Below are positions 26,060-39,682 of a stretch of DNA of 64,000 nucleotides, piece by piece (position 1 is the stretch's first letter; every line of letters starts with the position of its first letter). The translations under genes and the position numbers were made by a program. The stretch covers positions 9,114,802 to 9,178,801 of the forward strand of contig NC_045145.1 of the NCBI RefSeq assembly GCF_008831285.2, given 5' to 3'. The notes beneath the pieces were generated by a model that made no database searches, was not told the origin of the DNA, and saw only the letters and a program-made list of their open reading frames with translations. The DNA comes from Nymphaea colorata. Taxonomy: Eukaryota > Streptophyta > Magnoliopsida > Nymphaeales > Nymphaeaceae.

Positions 26060-26255
26060 AAGCGTGAAAAAGCTGGTCCCTCCAAGGTCCAAGCAATAAT
26101 TGAATGGTCAACACCAAACAGTATTGGAGAAGTTATAGTTTTCATGGTTTAACCACCTTCTCTTGATGTTTCACCCGAAATTCTATTACCATGATAGCAC
26201 CAACAACAAAATGTTTTAAAGTATAGAATTCGAATGGACTCCACCTACTGAAGGG
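26060..26255 (+). pseudogene. Ty3/gypsy RT fragment (block B)
   Basis: One frame reads PSKVQAIIEWSTPNSIGEV. The neighbouring frame continues with FHGLTTF-like sequence and then a 'FYYHDSTNN' stretch. This is the gypsy RT/connection region just before RNase H. Confidence 0.65.
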
Positions 26256-28290
26256 ACACATTTGCCATTACTAAAGAAAGGTGACCCATGCTCTAGCTCT
26301 GATCTATACTCTATCCTAGACCTATGACTTCTCATATTTGTGAAGTATAGTGTTCTGCTTCAAAGTTTGGCATAGGCGCAGTACTCAGTAAGAACAATAA
26401 TGCTAATTGTTTTATTTAGTGAAAAATTGATTTGTGCTAGAGGTTAGGAATATGCCTAATATTTTGGAGACATCACTTCATTTACTAGAAAGTTATGTAC
26501 ACCAATCATGAAACACTTAAGCACCTTCATAGTCAAAATTAAATGAGCGTTGTGCAGTTAAGTAGGTCCAGTTTCTATAACAATATATTATATATTCTGT
26601 ATTTGTCACTGTTTAGGGACATCAATAGTGTTGGGATGCACTCCACCGAAAGAAGTCTCCTTACGAAGCTGAAGCAGGGTTTGGAAACTGTAAAAGCTAT
26701 ATAAGATGAGCCAAGTTTTCACCAAATCTAGACTTAGTGTACTTCCATACTTCATTCTCAAAACACTGAAACTTACACAGTAATGGTTATTTGTTATGAG
26801 AAAACAAATTATGCATCTTTGATTATTCATTGCTACTTCAACTAATTGTCAAGCTGCATGATATGGATGATAGCATTGGGATAAATTCACAGACTTTTTT
26901 TTGTTTACAACAGAGGATTTCAATGAAGATAATAGCTGCCTGACTTTACACTTGACAGGAACTAAGGTCTCACGTCTACCTTCACAACCTTGATCGCTTC
27001 AAGGATTTGCATACTCTTTTACCATCTTCTGCTTCTATCCTCTCTATTTTTTGTATATGTTTTTGTAACCACCACGTGTGGTTCATTTATGCGGGCAGTT
27101 AAACAACTCATTTGAGTTGCTATGTGGATTTTAGATCATGCCCTTCATGGGAAAATCCTGATCTAAAAGAGTTAACATTGTCCCTTTGACACATGATGAG
27201 TAGACCTTTTATTATGCTTCCAAAGTGTAACATTTGACCTTGAATAATATATTTGGTAATAAGATCGTTTGACTCGCAAGATGGATGTGAGTAACCAACC
27301 AACTATATACTAGTTAGTATAACACAATGGTTTAACATGCAAAAAGAAAATATGTTATGCATTTTAGCTATACACATATCTCGTTGTGCCCTATATCAAA
27401 TTTTACCATCATGTATATCAATGTATTCAATACACTTGATCATGCTAAACAAGGCAGATTGACGCCTCTCACTATACTTATTCATGTACTATTTGAATCT
27501 AGTTTTTCTTTGTGGCAATTCAATTTTCCATCAGTAAATAATAAGCATCTTTTGAGTGACAAAATGATATTCCTTTCCTACATGTATTCATTAAATCAGA
27601 ACTTTGTTTTGCTAGATATCCCCCATTTGATCGAATTGTTCATAATATTTAAGCAACATACTTAAGTAGTCATCATCGTTGGATACAAGTATGGATACTA
27701 AATCTAATATCCATGGAACTCACACAATCATGAACTAAAAACCATCATTTATTTCCTATATATGGGTCAACTTTGTTTGTTAGTGCTAACGTATGTGGTA
27801 CATCTCACGTATTACACTAGAGCTGGATCACCATTGTGAGATTTTTACATGCATTGAATAAGTAAAGTTCTACCATACAAATCATGAAAACTCTAACATC
27901 TCCGAGAGAGTTTATTTGAGTTCTCAATGATATCTCCCAGAGTGTCGTCTGGATGATTTTTAGTGTTAGACACCATCGTGATCCAATCAAGGGGATGTTC
28001 TCATAATACATATATGCAAGATGTCATCAATACATTGTACGTTGCATTAACATATATAAAACTTATTAGCATCTCAACAAACAAAACCTGACTCGTTTGT
28101 CAGTAATTGTCCCTAGTCTTGTTCATCTCATCTCAGTTTTGTCTCTCACATAATATCTAAGATGATCAGTTTATGTGAGTGAATGATCCAAACTTGGTTG
28201 CACAACCTTATATAGATACGTAACATGCTCAAAAAAAGAATTATCTCACAAAAGTTCAACTTTAAATTTTATATAAATCTCATTGATTTT
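26255..28290. other. AT-rich spacer, no gene recognised
   Basis: No domain seen on either strand. The part next to 28290 could be the 3' LTR of the copia remnant that follows, but no second LTR was found. Confidence 0.4.
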
Positions 28291-28560
28291 GCATGTTTTT
28301 TTAATACATGAGTAGTGGTTGGCTTAGTCAACAGATCAACCAACATTTCACTAATGTGAATGTAATCCAACAATGCTTTTTATTTTCTGACAACATTTCA
28401 TTAGTATCAATGTATTTGGTTAAATTATAAAATTTTCGATTCTTTGCATTTGCAACCATCACTTGATGAACACAATAGATACTTATTAGGAAAATTGCCT
28501 TTGAGACAATCCCGATATGTTTAAATAATCTTCTAAACCAAATCACATATTACACCATTA
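28290..28560 (-). pseudogene. Ty1/copia RNase H C-terminal fragment
   Basis: The minus strand reads IWFRRLFKHIGIV, then IYCVHQVMVANAKNRKFYNL and TKYIDT. In another frame it ends LDYIHISEMLVDLLTKP. These are the last blocks of copia RNase H, different in sequence from the element at 14836. The Asp of the usual YCDN block is not preserved. It is a lone fragment. Confidence 0.75.
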
Positions 28561-28959
28561 TAAATCCAGCTACAAATTTGGCATTTTGACAAGCTAATCT
28601 TCTCTTTATTAATGAATAAAAAATGAAAGAACATCATAAAAGAATAATGAATAATTGCATGAAACAATATCCAAATCACAAAAGCAAACAAAAGAACTGA
28701 ATATGCCTCAAAGCTTTGGCAACCTCAATTGAAGGTATCAAATTAACATTTCTAACCAAGTTAGCATATGTCATAGTTAATCTCATATTGACAGGGTACT
28801 TTCCTTTGCCCTCAAATCTAGCCTTGATCCATCTTGTCTATGCTTGGCCATTAAAAATAACCTTAATCTTTAGAAGGCTCTTTCTTAAGCAACATCAACA
28901 AGTTCCACAATTCCTACTTCAAGCATTTTGTTGTCAGCGCAAGTAATATGGGAACTAAA

Positions 28960-29640
28960 CTGAAATGCATCTCACATGTCTATTCTCTTATCCCATCTGA
29001 ACCCATAAGCAAGGCCCAATTTCACTTCTTCTTAATCACCAACACTAGAACACTAGTTTCCCCTCTGACCAAATCTGGCTAGTCATCCACCAACAGACCC
29101 AGGTCTATCCATAGATGCCCTAAAGATCTCTTTACAACCATTTGAGTTTCAACTTTGACATAAGGGTTCACATACACAAACTCATTCTTGGTTTTCGAAC
29201 TGCTCCAAATAATAATATGTAAGTCAAATGCCAACACCTGCTTACTCATTTCTTTCGATGATTCTTCAAAAACCATAAATTTTAATTCCTGAACAAATGA
29301 AAGTGTGGTAAGCATTTAACCTGAATTTAGTCATTAGAGTCTCCCAGACAAAAGAGACAAACTTGCACTTGAAAAGCAAATAATCTAAAGTCTCCTCATC
29401 TCTATGGCAAATGAAACACCTATTAGCCATCGTCAATCCCCCTTTTGTAGACAGTCCAATGTTGGCAATCTTCCATGTGAAGCAATAAAGACAAACCAGT
29501 TAGCCTTGGTAGACCCTCCCTCAACCACACCCACTTACACTAGTTCTTCCTATTAGATTTAGATCTAATAGTCTGTCACATATCACAGAACTCAATATCA
29601 TCAGCCTTTTGCCACCAAGCATTAACGTATCCTTGGGATT
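28960..29640 (-). pseudogene. LINE zf-RVT region
   Basis: On the minus strand, frames near 29520-29330 read KANWFVFIASHGRLPTLDCL, then MANRCFICHRDEETLDYLLF and CKFVSFVWETL. This is the CxxC...HxxxxC-like zf-RVT domain after plant LINE RT (with Tyr at the His position). A short frameshift lies near 29495. The RT itself is not seen upstream. Confidence 0.75.
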
Positions 29641-29644
29641 TGTA

Positions 29645-29900
29645 TTTTCTCACGCACCCCAAACCGAGGTTGGTTACAATATTAACTCAATAGACTAATC
29701 CATTGGGAAAACCCCAACGGTTTATTATCCAAGCCATGCTTTTGACCTATCTCAAGACTAATGTTGAACATCATACACTAGAAGCTATAAATGTAATTGA
29801 ATATGTGTATGATATGAACCATGAGGTGAAATGAAATCTCATTGAAAGGAATAAAGCTTACAAGTGGTATGCTGACCAGAGTCATCATGATGATAATTAG
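29645..29900 (+). pseudogene. Ty3/gypsy integrase C-terminal fragment
   Basis: Parallel to 23680-23850 at the DNA level (CACCCCAAACCGAGGTTGG, TACAATATTAA, CCATTGGGAAA). Frames read EHHTLEAI, then MNHEVK and LIERNKAYKWYADQSHHDD, the region after the gypsy integrase core. Many breaks. Confidence 0.65.
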
Positions 29901-31830
29901 GATGACACTTAAATTGTTAAGGCTTTAACTTTATCATGAAATATTTCTAATAGACACATATAACAAACTGAGCCTATAAACGTATTTTTTAGCATTTAGG
30001 CAAGAATGCATACATTCTCGAACTTCTTGACCATTGGCATGTTTCCTTAAACTTCAATGTTTCTATCTTTATTCTAATGATATCATAAACAAATTTTCTT
30101 AAAACCAAGAGCAAATGACACATAGCAGACCCAGACCTGCCATATGCATGATAATGAGTCAAGCACTCGAGTCTCACCTCAAGATTCCAATGTCAATCAT
30201 GAAGCTCCCACAGCTACAATAGAGAGAGATTCATAGTCATAACTAGGGAAAGTGCCTCCATATAAGTCATCAAGTGTGACGAAGGGGCAACAACAACCTA
30301 TATGCAATTTATACAACAAAAAAGACATATTTACTTGCATCTAAAAATGTCAATAAAAAGCTGATAGACTTCAGCAAATGTTCTATTGACATTTTTGCTA
30401 ACATGAACATATGAAATAATGTCATTGAAGTTTTTGGAGTAATTTTTCACACACCATCGAAGTCCATATTATTTTACTAATACATACAACAAATCATAAA
30501 TATAAACAAGAATATCAGAAAAATGCTTGAATATGAGGTTCATTGAAATCTTTACTGATGTCATTAGTAGCGTGCACATTCACTGGTGTGACAGTGCACA
30601 TCATTGAAGATCTACAACTTCAATGATGTGACAGTAAGGTTAGTAAAGTCAATATTTACTGATGTGTCCTACTTTAGATCATTTAGTGACATTTCTTTTC
30701 CTATCACAAAAGATTGTTATATTGTTTTTTTTATAAATTATGGCTTGATAAACATAAAGATCGGAAATATACAAAATATACATTGACAAAAATTGCAACA
30801 ATACTATGTAAAGCTCCTAAACATCATGTGTTCCTCTTCGATAGCTTGAAGAACATGAAGAGAGCACTTGTCATTTCTTTCAGTTTCTTTCCTAAATTGT
30901 GCTGCAAAAAGGAAAGAAATGATGAAAGAAAAATTAAAGGACAATGTATCCAAGCTACTGAACCAGCAAAAACACATGCAAGCAACCATGGAAAGAAGAA
31001 ACAAAACATACAATTATGAAGGTCAACAATTTTATGCAGTTTTATAGCTTTTGACAATAAAATCATCTACTAGCTAAAAAGATAGTAGTAAATTGTTAAT
31101 CTCAATAAATTCATTGACCAAGAAAATTTCTCTTTCTAACAAATGTAATACTAACAACTATAAGAACAAAAAATGCCCTTGACGGTGTAGCAGAACTGGT
31201 GTAGGTCAGCCACCATTAGGCAACTAGTCCATACTTCTAGCCGCATGGGTATGCCCTCCTCTTGTCCTAAAAGCACCAACGCAAGCCATTACCAGGGGTG
31301 ACTGATAAAGTCAATACTTGAAGTGGTTTCCACAAGTGATGTTTTTTTTTTAAGAAAAAGGCATGCAAAAGAAATCAAGGATATTAAGAATTTAAAGAGA
31401 AAAAATTTCATGATCCTATACAACACAACAACACATGACCATCTTTATTGTCTTGATTTGCTCATTATTTAATGTCATTGTTCACCTATTTTTTCCTCAA
31501 TTTTCTTCACTATTGATCCCTAGCAGTGTCAATATAAATGTCATTTAAAGCAGACCTTGAAAAAGTGAAAGTCTGGCATGCACAAAGCAAACATGTTAAA
31601 GTGGATGAGTACAAGACCAAGCTAATATTTTTTTGTATATGTATCTTGCTTATCTCCATCTCCTTATTTACATGTTCTAATGTAATACTCAACCATTCAT
31701 ATACTTAGACGGCAACCTTTATATGTATAGTATGTAAAGATAAAAAGGCTCAGCAACAAACAACTGGAGCCTATACCATTGGGAAAACTAAAATGAAACA
31801 CAAGACAACCAATTACTTAATTATCCACAT
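29900..31830. other. Spacer, no gene recognised
   Basis: Contains a 10-bp perfect inverted repeat (ATCATTGAAG / CTTCAATGAT) around 30601-30628 among repeated GTGACAGT motifs. Otherwise AT-rich with no domains. Confidence 0.4.
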
Positions 31831-33547
31831 GCAAAGTAAATTGGTGTATTTGGATTATAATCAGTATGAAATGTTGATTACACTAAAAACAGTTATGGTC
31901 TTCACAAAAGTCACACACCCTAGTAGTGGGGCTTGTGTTAAGCAATTCAAGCCTAAGAGATACACACCTTAAGAACTAGGTGTTCTAGATGAAACTCATG
32001 CAAGATTGCATCTCCTAAATAACAACTATTTTTATTTAGAGGCACAAAATTTCCAATTGTCACTAAAGGAAAAAAAAATAAGAACACACTGCCATCGATA
32101 AATTAAATTCTAACGGTAAAGTCATGAAACATTAACACCTACAAACCATTACATATAGTATTAAAATGCAACCAAATAGATGAATAGACCCCACAATTGA
32201 AATGCATAGCAATGATGGGTAACTACTAAAAAATGAAACAGAGTACCTACTTGCTAGAGGCCCCCCAAAAGGTGCCTGATGATTAAAAAAGAAATACAAA
32301 AACCACATGTTTCCATAAGTAACATTTTTTTGATATTCTAATAGTCATTAGGGGATGGCTATAATTTTTGTGTCCATTTCAAAGCAAATAAAGCAAGAAG
32401 ATTAGCTTGACAAAGTTTAAAGTTTCTACATGCAAGGACTACAAGATCATAACTGAAATCTAAACTGGATGCCTAATTAACAAACCTAAAGACTAGCTGA
32501 ATGGATTTAGGGAGAAATCCAACAAATGGTATGACTGTCGTGTCTTCAAACCCACACTACTAATGCTTATTTTCAACACGTACTTGGAGGAAGAGTATTG
32601 TTTCCAACAATTTGGTCTAAGGAAATATATAGTCACCTGGAAGCCGATGAATCTCATAAATCACCTGCCATCCACAGCCAAGCTTGGCTCCATAGACTCC
32701 CTCCTATCTTCCACTTTCATTAACAACACATTTTAGACACAAATTTTGTTCTATATTTGAGATCACTCCAGTGACAACCTCAGTCTTTAGCCAAACAACA
32801 CATTCTTTTTCATCATGTGAATTGTCCCGCAAGGTTGCTACAAATATTTCACCACATTTCCTCCAAATCCCTGTCACCTTCTTCTTCATACTAAAAGTTC
32901 CTTCACTAGATAATATTACGTTTCTTACTTTCCAATATACCCACACATCCCTACAAAGTTTAACATCCAACATTTTGTTCTTTTAACTCTTCTTAAATTT
33001 ATAAATGCCTCGTACTCTCAATTCCTGAATAAAGTTATGGCGTCTTTTTTCTCTTAAATTTTGCATGAGAAGAGCATATGACTACAGGACTCCTCCTCTT
33101 TGCAGCAACGATGGTCTATTTGTCATTTGACGTTGTTGCAGTATGTCTATCATAGAAAGCCTTCCATTAACAGCATCATAGACAAACTGGCATGCTCTAA
33201 GGCGAAATCCTTTCAGCCAAATCAACTTTCTTAAATCCTTCCTGTTGTATTTTTCATTTCTTTGTCCCAAAAGTCTTTAAGATAGGCTTACCCACATTCC
33301 AAGCATTCTGGAGAAAACAGAATTTGATCTCCAGATTCAGTGATGCCAGAGCTTAATACATTACCTAATGGAAGTCCCAAGCTCTCCTCGAATATTCTAA
33401 AATCCTCCCATGCCAACATATTATAAACACTTCCCACTCCAGTTTTCAACCCAAAACTTAATCCTTCCAGCGCCAACTTTCAAAACCACATCCTTCTCTA
33501 TCCCTGCCATCTCCATTTTATTCCTTTGAAGATCCATGATGGAGATT
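31830..33547 (-). mobile_element. LINE 3' half, decayed
   Basis: Read on the minus strand: a post-RT segment (33476-33288, LALEGLSFGLKTGVGSVYNM), a zf-RVT segment (33240-33082: LRACQFVYDAVNGRLSMIDI, then LQQRQMTNR), a C-terminal W..RN-like segment (DVWVYWKVRN, 32940-32910) and a presumed 3' untranslated part to about 31830. Two portions recur at 46530-46687 and 47008-47970. The RT domain proper is missing. Confidence 0.7.
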
Positions 33548-34409
33548 TCTGATTTCTTATCATCCATAGACTGCCTTCCCTGTTGCTGACTATCGCATCT
33601 TCTTCATTGGAAGGTGTGCCCTTTGTATGTGGGATGAGTTTGAAGAATGTTTGCTTTCAAGTTTGCATCACTGAATGCACAACCGATAATATCGCGGGTA
33701 AGCTTAGGTCACAAAAATGTTGCACCATACGTAGCAAAAGCATTGATCACCAGGTCACCCGAAAACCTGCCAGAGACAACTCTGGGCACTGTGATATGAA
33801 ACTGAGACAGGGTAATGCCCAAAGAAGCAGAGGCGGAACCAGGAACTTTAGACTGAGAAGAATTAATTACATGAACCTTAGGCCTTTCAAAGGCGTCATT
33901 AAATGAATAAAGAGCACTAATCAAGTGAATAAGGGACATTAAAGCGAATCCACAAAGAAACCAATGTATAATACATACATCTTGGGGGGCAGAAAATGTT
34001 GTCATGTTGTAATGTTGTAAAGAAGATGGGATGGTGAAAAGAACAAAACAGATATTTCAGCAATTTGACAAAGGGAAGAGAAAACTGGAACAGCATCTTT
34101 AAGGATAAGTACGTAGAGTTATGATAATCTTCTCTTTGAAAATTATTCACAGGTTATGTTTTTATATTTATTAAAATAATTAAAGAAATAGAAATATCTA
34201 CGCCGATGACACCTATTTAGATGTTAGGAAAGATAAATGAATAAACAAATAAATAAAGGGAGGGAGGGACGATGACCACCACAAAAGCGTGTGCACCTGA
34301 GAGCTCCTCGTTGACGTTGACGCATGGGAGCCTTACTTTCTCAATCCCTGCACACAGATTTTGGGAGGCTTCCACAAAACTACCTACCGGTGGTTGCAGA
34401 TTTCTCTCT

Positions 34410-34477
<68 letters not shown>

Positions 34478-36130
34478 TAAATGTCTAATGTTTAAAGTCT
34501 ATCATAAAAGAAAATACATTAATTTTTAATTTTTAATCATTTAACAACATTTAACATTTTTATACATATAGCCCTCACGACGCCAAAAAATGCGAGGAAG
34601 CCACCATGTTTGACCGTGTTAGAGATGTAGTTCGTTCAAAAAATGGCTGGTACAATTTTATGAAATATTTGTGTGAGGTCATAAATTTACGAAGCAAAGT
34701 CAATAAGAGACGTCATGTTCGGTAAGAAATTTGAGGAACCTTGCTTTCTTGTCACAAAAGAAAATCAACATAATTTTTCAAAATTTGAGTGCTCATCCCC
34801 TGATTCGGTCCACTAGGTGATAACGATAGCCATTGGGTGATGGAGTATGCTTTTTACTTCATGTATTTGTGAAAAAGTTGTCACCTGAAGGGCGCAGTTA
34901 TGATTTGTAAAGTTATTAGCAGCTGTGAATTGATGGAAAAAATGCACGCTCAAAATTCAGCCTTTCTTTTCGTCAATTTTTTATGCCATGTCTCCTGAAA
35001 TTTTTGTCTTTACAATTTTGATGATATATATATATATATATATAGTGTGACTTAATATTAAATGACAAAAATGACGATCATTTTTTCCATGTTTTTCTTT
35101 TAACCATTCATCAAATACATAAAACAGTTATATATATATAAGGGTACTACTTTCATCGTCATTTGCTTCTTAATTGGGTCAACGAGCAGCTTGCTATTTG
35201 AATTGTCATGGGTGGCCGTACTATTTCGTACATCACAAATTTTGGACCACCAAATTTGACTACGTGCATCCTTGAAATGCCTTTGAGAAAATGGACATTG
35301 TGTTTTTAGAATCTATGATTTTAAAACGTGTTTTTGCTTTGGTCAATATAATATCATCATAGATATTATTGTTAAAAACTAACAAGACGTATTCCACCGT
35401 GATCCCTAAAAACGAACATAAGGTTCTTCAAACTTATGTTCTAAACATTTTTCTTATTAATCATCCTCTTACTAACTAAGTAATAAATGTATGTGTCATG
35501 ATACCGTTGGAATGTCGGGTAGCCTTGAAGCCAAAAGCACTTCTAGTACTTGTAGATTTGGAGTAAAGTAATTTCTCTTTTTAATACTGGTTATCGATTA
35601 AATTGGTTTATGGCATTAGACCTCATCTTCTTGGTAATAAAAGTTAACAAAAAAAAAAAAAACATAAAAAGACAGCTCGAATTTTACGCTGATGAATGCC
35701 AACGGTTTCTATAGAGAAACTATTAGAAAAAGACGCTTAACTTTTGCTGATATAACAAGAGCACGCTCAAGCTTGGAAACCTTTCATGTGACACAAGTGC
35801 GTAAATGTCAAATGTCAAAACTTGTGCTTGTTCTTTTTCTGATCATCCAAAAGTGGAGTGGGTTCTTGTAAAATATTCCATTTTCTGCTTCAGGGCTGGT
35901 GGGAAGGAAGCTAATCTATGAGAACTTTCAATCACAGCCAATATTGAAAACTCACGGGAAGATTGTCATTGAACCCAATTGCAGAGTTGGGGAGCATTCC
36001 TCCCGAGAATGTTGAGTAGTGGGAAAAGTGTAACGTCTTACTTTACTTTGAAAAAAAAATTAATTTGGCTTTGCCCATGGACTTGTAAGATGATTTCTTC
36101 ATTAGTTATCATGTTCTAAAATTGAAGAAA
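33548..36130. other. Spacer upstream of the GRAS gene, with (TA)n
   Basis: No domain recognised in the short open frames. Holds a (TA)n tract at 34414-34473 and a shorter one near 35026-35043. Confidence 0.45.
34414..34473. repeat. (TA)30 microsatellite
   Basis: 60 bases of alternating TA preceded by a short CT run. Confidence 0.97.
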
Positions 36131-36137
36131 CTGTTAT

Positions 36138-36334
36138 GAGGGGAGATGAGCAGGGTGGAGGTTTAGCATGGGCCCTGACCCTCACCTTAAAAAAAAAAAA
36201 AATTTACATGTAAATTTTAAAAAATTTTACTTGTTATATATAAAAATTTAAAAAAATGATATTTGAACCTTAATCATAATTTAGTAATTTTAATTCCGTC
36301 CCTTCCATAAAAAACTTTTGGTTCCATCTTTGGA
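36138..36334. mobile_element. Probable MITE, same broad family
   Basis: The left part GAGGGGAGATGAGC...CATGGGCCCTGACCC is followed by an A-run and TTTACATGTAAATTTTAAAA. The right end TTTTGGTTCCATCTTTGG resembles a decayed 'CTGGCTCCGCCCCTG' terminus. No target duplication found. Confidence 0.45.
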
Positions 36335-37199
36335 GATGATATCTACCAAACCTGGGTCCTGATGTTGGAGGGAGCGGTCATTGCAATTGTATTAGATACT
36401 TAGAACTGGGTTTTATATGAATGGATGCATATATCTTAACGAGAATGGTAAGCAATCTAGAGAGACTTATAAAAGGATCGTTTGAGTGAGTGATTGGTTG
36501 TTCCGATTCATAATTATTTTAGAATTAAAAACTGAAATGGACAGGTTAAAAATCCGTCCAATCAGACATCGAAGCTTAATATAAGAATGAACAAGAAGCA
36601 AGAGATAAGGACCTATAATAATTGGTACAACGGCATGGGGGTGACGATCAGACCTGACCCATACTCGAGGGCGAAGTGTCTGCTTCAGGAGCTCAAGGTG
36701 AGGGCCAAAGTTGTCATTTACTACCAGCATCGTCCATCGTTGCGTTGCGTTGCGCTGCACCATGCCGTCTGGCATGAGGGTGACCTCAAGTAATTTTTGT
36801 CATTTTTTAATATGTTTTATTATACTTTTTTATTAACAAGTGTTGTTTGTTAATTTATTGGAAAAATTAGTGGCCTGTCTGATGAAGTCCCGACGTTCAG
36901 CAGCTGTTTATTGTATGCTCAAAAGTTGAGCGGCGTTTTTGAAATTAGTAAATGAAAAAGCGGGTGGCACTAACTCGCCAAGAATTTTTAGGGAACCCGA
37001 ATCTGATACACTGCGCCTCGACATTAGTGTCCTTTTCAGCGAACAAATTGTTTTTACTTTTTCTAGTTGAGTTTTCACAATCAAGTGGCAGAATTGAAAT
37101 GACATTTGAATGTATGGGGAGTTTAGCAAGCGGACTGAAAACGGGGCTTGAATACAATGGTGGACCTGTGGTTCCTATTTGCTTCCTGTCCTGTGGGCG

Positions 37200-37823
37200 A
37201 GTTGGTGAAGCCTCTAATTTATCCACTGTTTCTCTCTCTCCCTTCCCGCATCTTTTGGATGAAGAACAGAGGGAATTCAAGTGGGCAACGAATTTGAGCG
37301 CTCTCTGAACGTCCTTTACTGGTTAATCCTGTGGCTCGTTGAGAACATCGCCTGACCTTCTTTGCAAAGGACTTCCCACCTCCCAATTCAATCTTTCCGT
37401 GTCTTGAAGGTCTGCAACTGTGACCTTCCCCTTTCTCACTTTTGCCTTTTTTATATCTTCTTGGGTGTAGTTGCCTGCGTGTAGCGCGCGCGCGCGAGAG
37501 AGAGAGAGAGGTTTGCAACTTTGCCCCACGTCAGCAAAGTCTCTGTTTCTTTTTCCTTTTAAGGCTTGATTAGTTGATTGGTTCTGGAACTGGAGTCTTT
37601 TCTGTAGGTGGCGTTATAGTTCATTTTAACACAAGTCATGGTACACAAATTGACATCCATGTATGATAATTGTCTTGATGCTTGGAGAGGCTCTCCTTTC
37701 GGCTATTTAGCGTGACTATGTTTCCGCTAATTTGTGCTTTACTTTTAATTGTACTTCATATTTGTATGATAGTTTTTCTCTCTACCTCTCTCTCTGTTGG
37801 GGGTTTGGCCTTCTCCATAGCAG
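37200..37823 (+). promoter_or_regulatory. Probable promoter and non-coding first exon of the GRAS gene
   Basis: This region is GC-richer than its surroundings. It has a (GC)n(GA)n run (37484-37511) and CT-rich patches, as plant promoters and leaders often do. A good donor CAG|GTAAAT lies at 37821-37829. Placement of the transcription start is inference; no TATA box stands out. Confidence 0.3.
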
Positions 37824-39679
37824 GTAAATCGCATCTGTGCTCTGAATATTTCAAACCGCTCTGCAGTGGTCATGTTCATCCGTGATGTGCAGTTAACCTG
37901 TTTCTGGCATTTTGTTTCATCAATTTTTGAATTTCCTTGGCAAATTCATCTGTTGCGAATTTCGCTGCTTTTCTTAACTACTGATTTTGTGTTTTCAGCG
38001 TTAGAAGCTTGTACTTCTCTGCCCCTTTTTCTACATAAAAAAAAAACGGTGCCCTGTTATCTGTTGGATGATGATCCTTGAAGAAAATGTTAGTGTGGTT
38101 GTACTTTACATATTGATGAATACTTTTATTGGTGCTCTTGACAGCAGCTTATGGGCTGAGTCTTTAGTTTTTTTGGCTTCTGGAATATATGTGCCATCTT
38201 CAAGCACTGAGATAGTCTCAAATTTTCATCTTGCACCCAATCCAGCATGTCGTCTTAACCATTATTTTGCTAGTGGATTACAAGAAGTTAAATTACTGCG
38301 GCACTGAATTAAAATTTTTAATATATGTTTAAAGGAATTTGGTGAAATGCTTTCAATGTACAAACTCATTAGATGCCGCATGCCTATTTTCTTATTAAGA
38401 TAGAAAAATAATTATTACTGGGAATGGCTTATAAAAATACTTGCTTGTAACTCCTACTCACTTTAAAATTACTTGGAGCACAATAATGTTACTGTTGACA
38501 TCCTTGGGTTTGAGTAGCAAGCTAGATGTTCCATGCTGATTATGTCTTCATTTTTGAAATTTGCAATTCTTCCATTTCTGCAACTGAAATTTGATATATT
38601 AACTTTGTGCCGATGCCAAGAGCTAACTAGTGTATACTGTATAGAAATTGTGGTTATCTTTGATTGTCAGTAGTACTGTCATAATTGACGATCTCATTAT
38701 GGGTAATGGTACGTTAAACTTCCACTGCCTACCGTGGAAGCAATACATGAATGATTTAAAAAAAGAGACCTGTTTTTAGGAGCTACATTACATTTGTTAC
38801 AAGCGAGATTGTTTATATATGACATGTTTGTGTTGCAGTATATTACAAACTTTTAAAGCCAAATTGAATTTTAAATCAAAATCACAAACAATGCTGATAT
38901 TTTCAATTGCTAAACAATAAACAGCAGAATTTACCGTGATAGTGTGGAAATATTCAATTTTTTGCAAAACATAATGATAATATCATGATACTTTCGTGAA
39001 GCTGAAGATCGTTTTATATACTTGAAATGTTTTCTTTTTGTTACTTTCCATTTTAGCAATTAATTAACTTTTTGATGTTTTGTCAAAAAAATTGTAAAGA
39101 AGTCGTAATTTCATAAATTTTCTACTACCTTTTCATGTATTTTTTATTTTTTTGAATTCCCAAATTTTTCTCAAGAAGAAAAGTTTTCAATTAATACCCA
39201 ACAAGAAAAACTTGCTGATTAAAACCTGAGAACTGTACTTGTGAGTACGCTTGACAATATTGTTAAATATCAAAGCTTATAAAAACCTGAATAAATTGCT
39301 TGTTGGGTTGAACTGAGATGCTAATGATTTATTTCCTGTCAAAGCCAACACATTACTTTGGCAGTGTCCTCAAATTCTGAGCTACTGATTAACAACCTTA
39401 TGTTTTACTTAAATGATGGTCGCTTTTACATTTTATTGTTTTTTTGGGCTTGGTGTCCAATGTAGCAACTGAATATCAATTATTGCTTAGTTTTTTGGAG
39501 TGTGACTTGTTTTTGTGATGTTACAAGAATTTATTTGAAAATAAAAATATTTTTATGTGCATTGAGAATCTAATAGTCTTGAGTTAGTGTTTCAACCAGA
39601 CCTTCTAAGCACCTGTGGCTAGTGTCCTCCAGTTTTAGCGTTTCATTTCTGTTATTCACAAACTTATTTATGATGGCAG
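37824..39679 (+). other. Candidate 5'UTR intron
   Basis: AT-rich, no coding signal. Donor GTAAAT at 37824. Possible acceptors are GGCAG ending at 39679 and TTTCAG just before the start codon (about 39895). Long 5'UTR introns are common in PAT1-branch GRAS genes with a single coding exon. The exact sites are inference. Confidence 0.35.
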
Positions 39680-39682
39680 ATA

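Larger units (their letters stand above)
24800..26255 (+). repeat. Duplicated block, copy B
   Basis: Collinear with 21210-23060 (see copy A). It lacks the 21664 MITE but has its own related MITE at 25540-25737, and it is shorter before the RT-like end. Divergence is high, with many small indels. Confidence 0.8.

Noticed and set aside
31175-31310. GC-richer patch with 'GGTGTAGCAGAACTGGTGTAGG', considered as a tRNA-derived SINE
   Set aside because: No convincing A-box/B-box pair or tail, and no second copy found.
33709-34005. Minus-strand 98-codon frame, and an AGAGGCGGAACCAGGA motif at 33825 like a MITE end
   Set aside because: No recognisable domain, and no matching right end or target duplication for a MITE.
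36467-36793. Overlapping frames on both strands upstream of the GRAS gene
   Set aside because: No homology recognised and no splice or promoter context. Contains a GTTGCGTTGCGTTGCG local repeat. Not supported as a gene.
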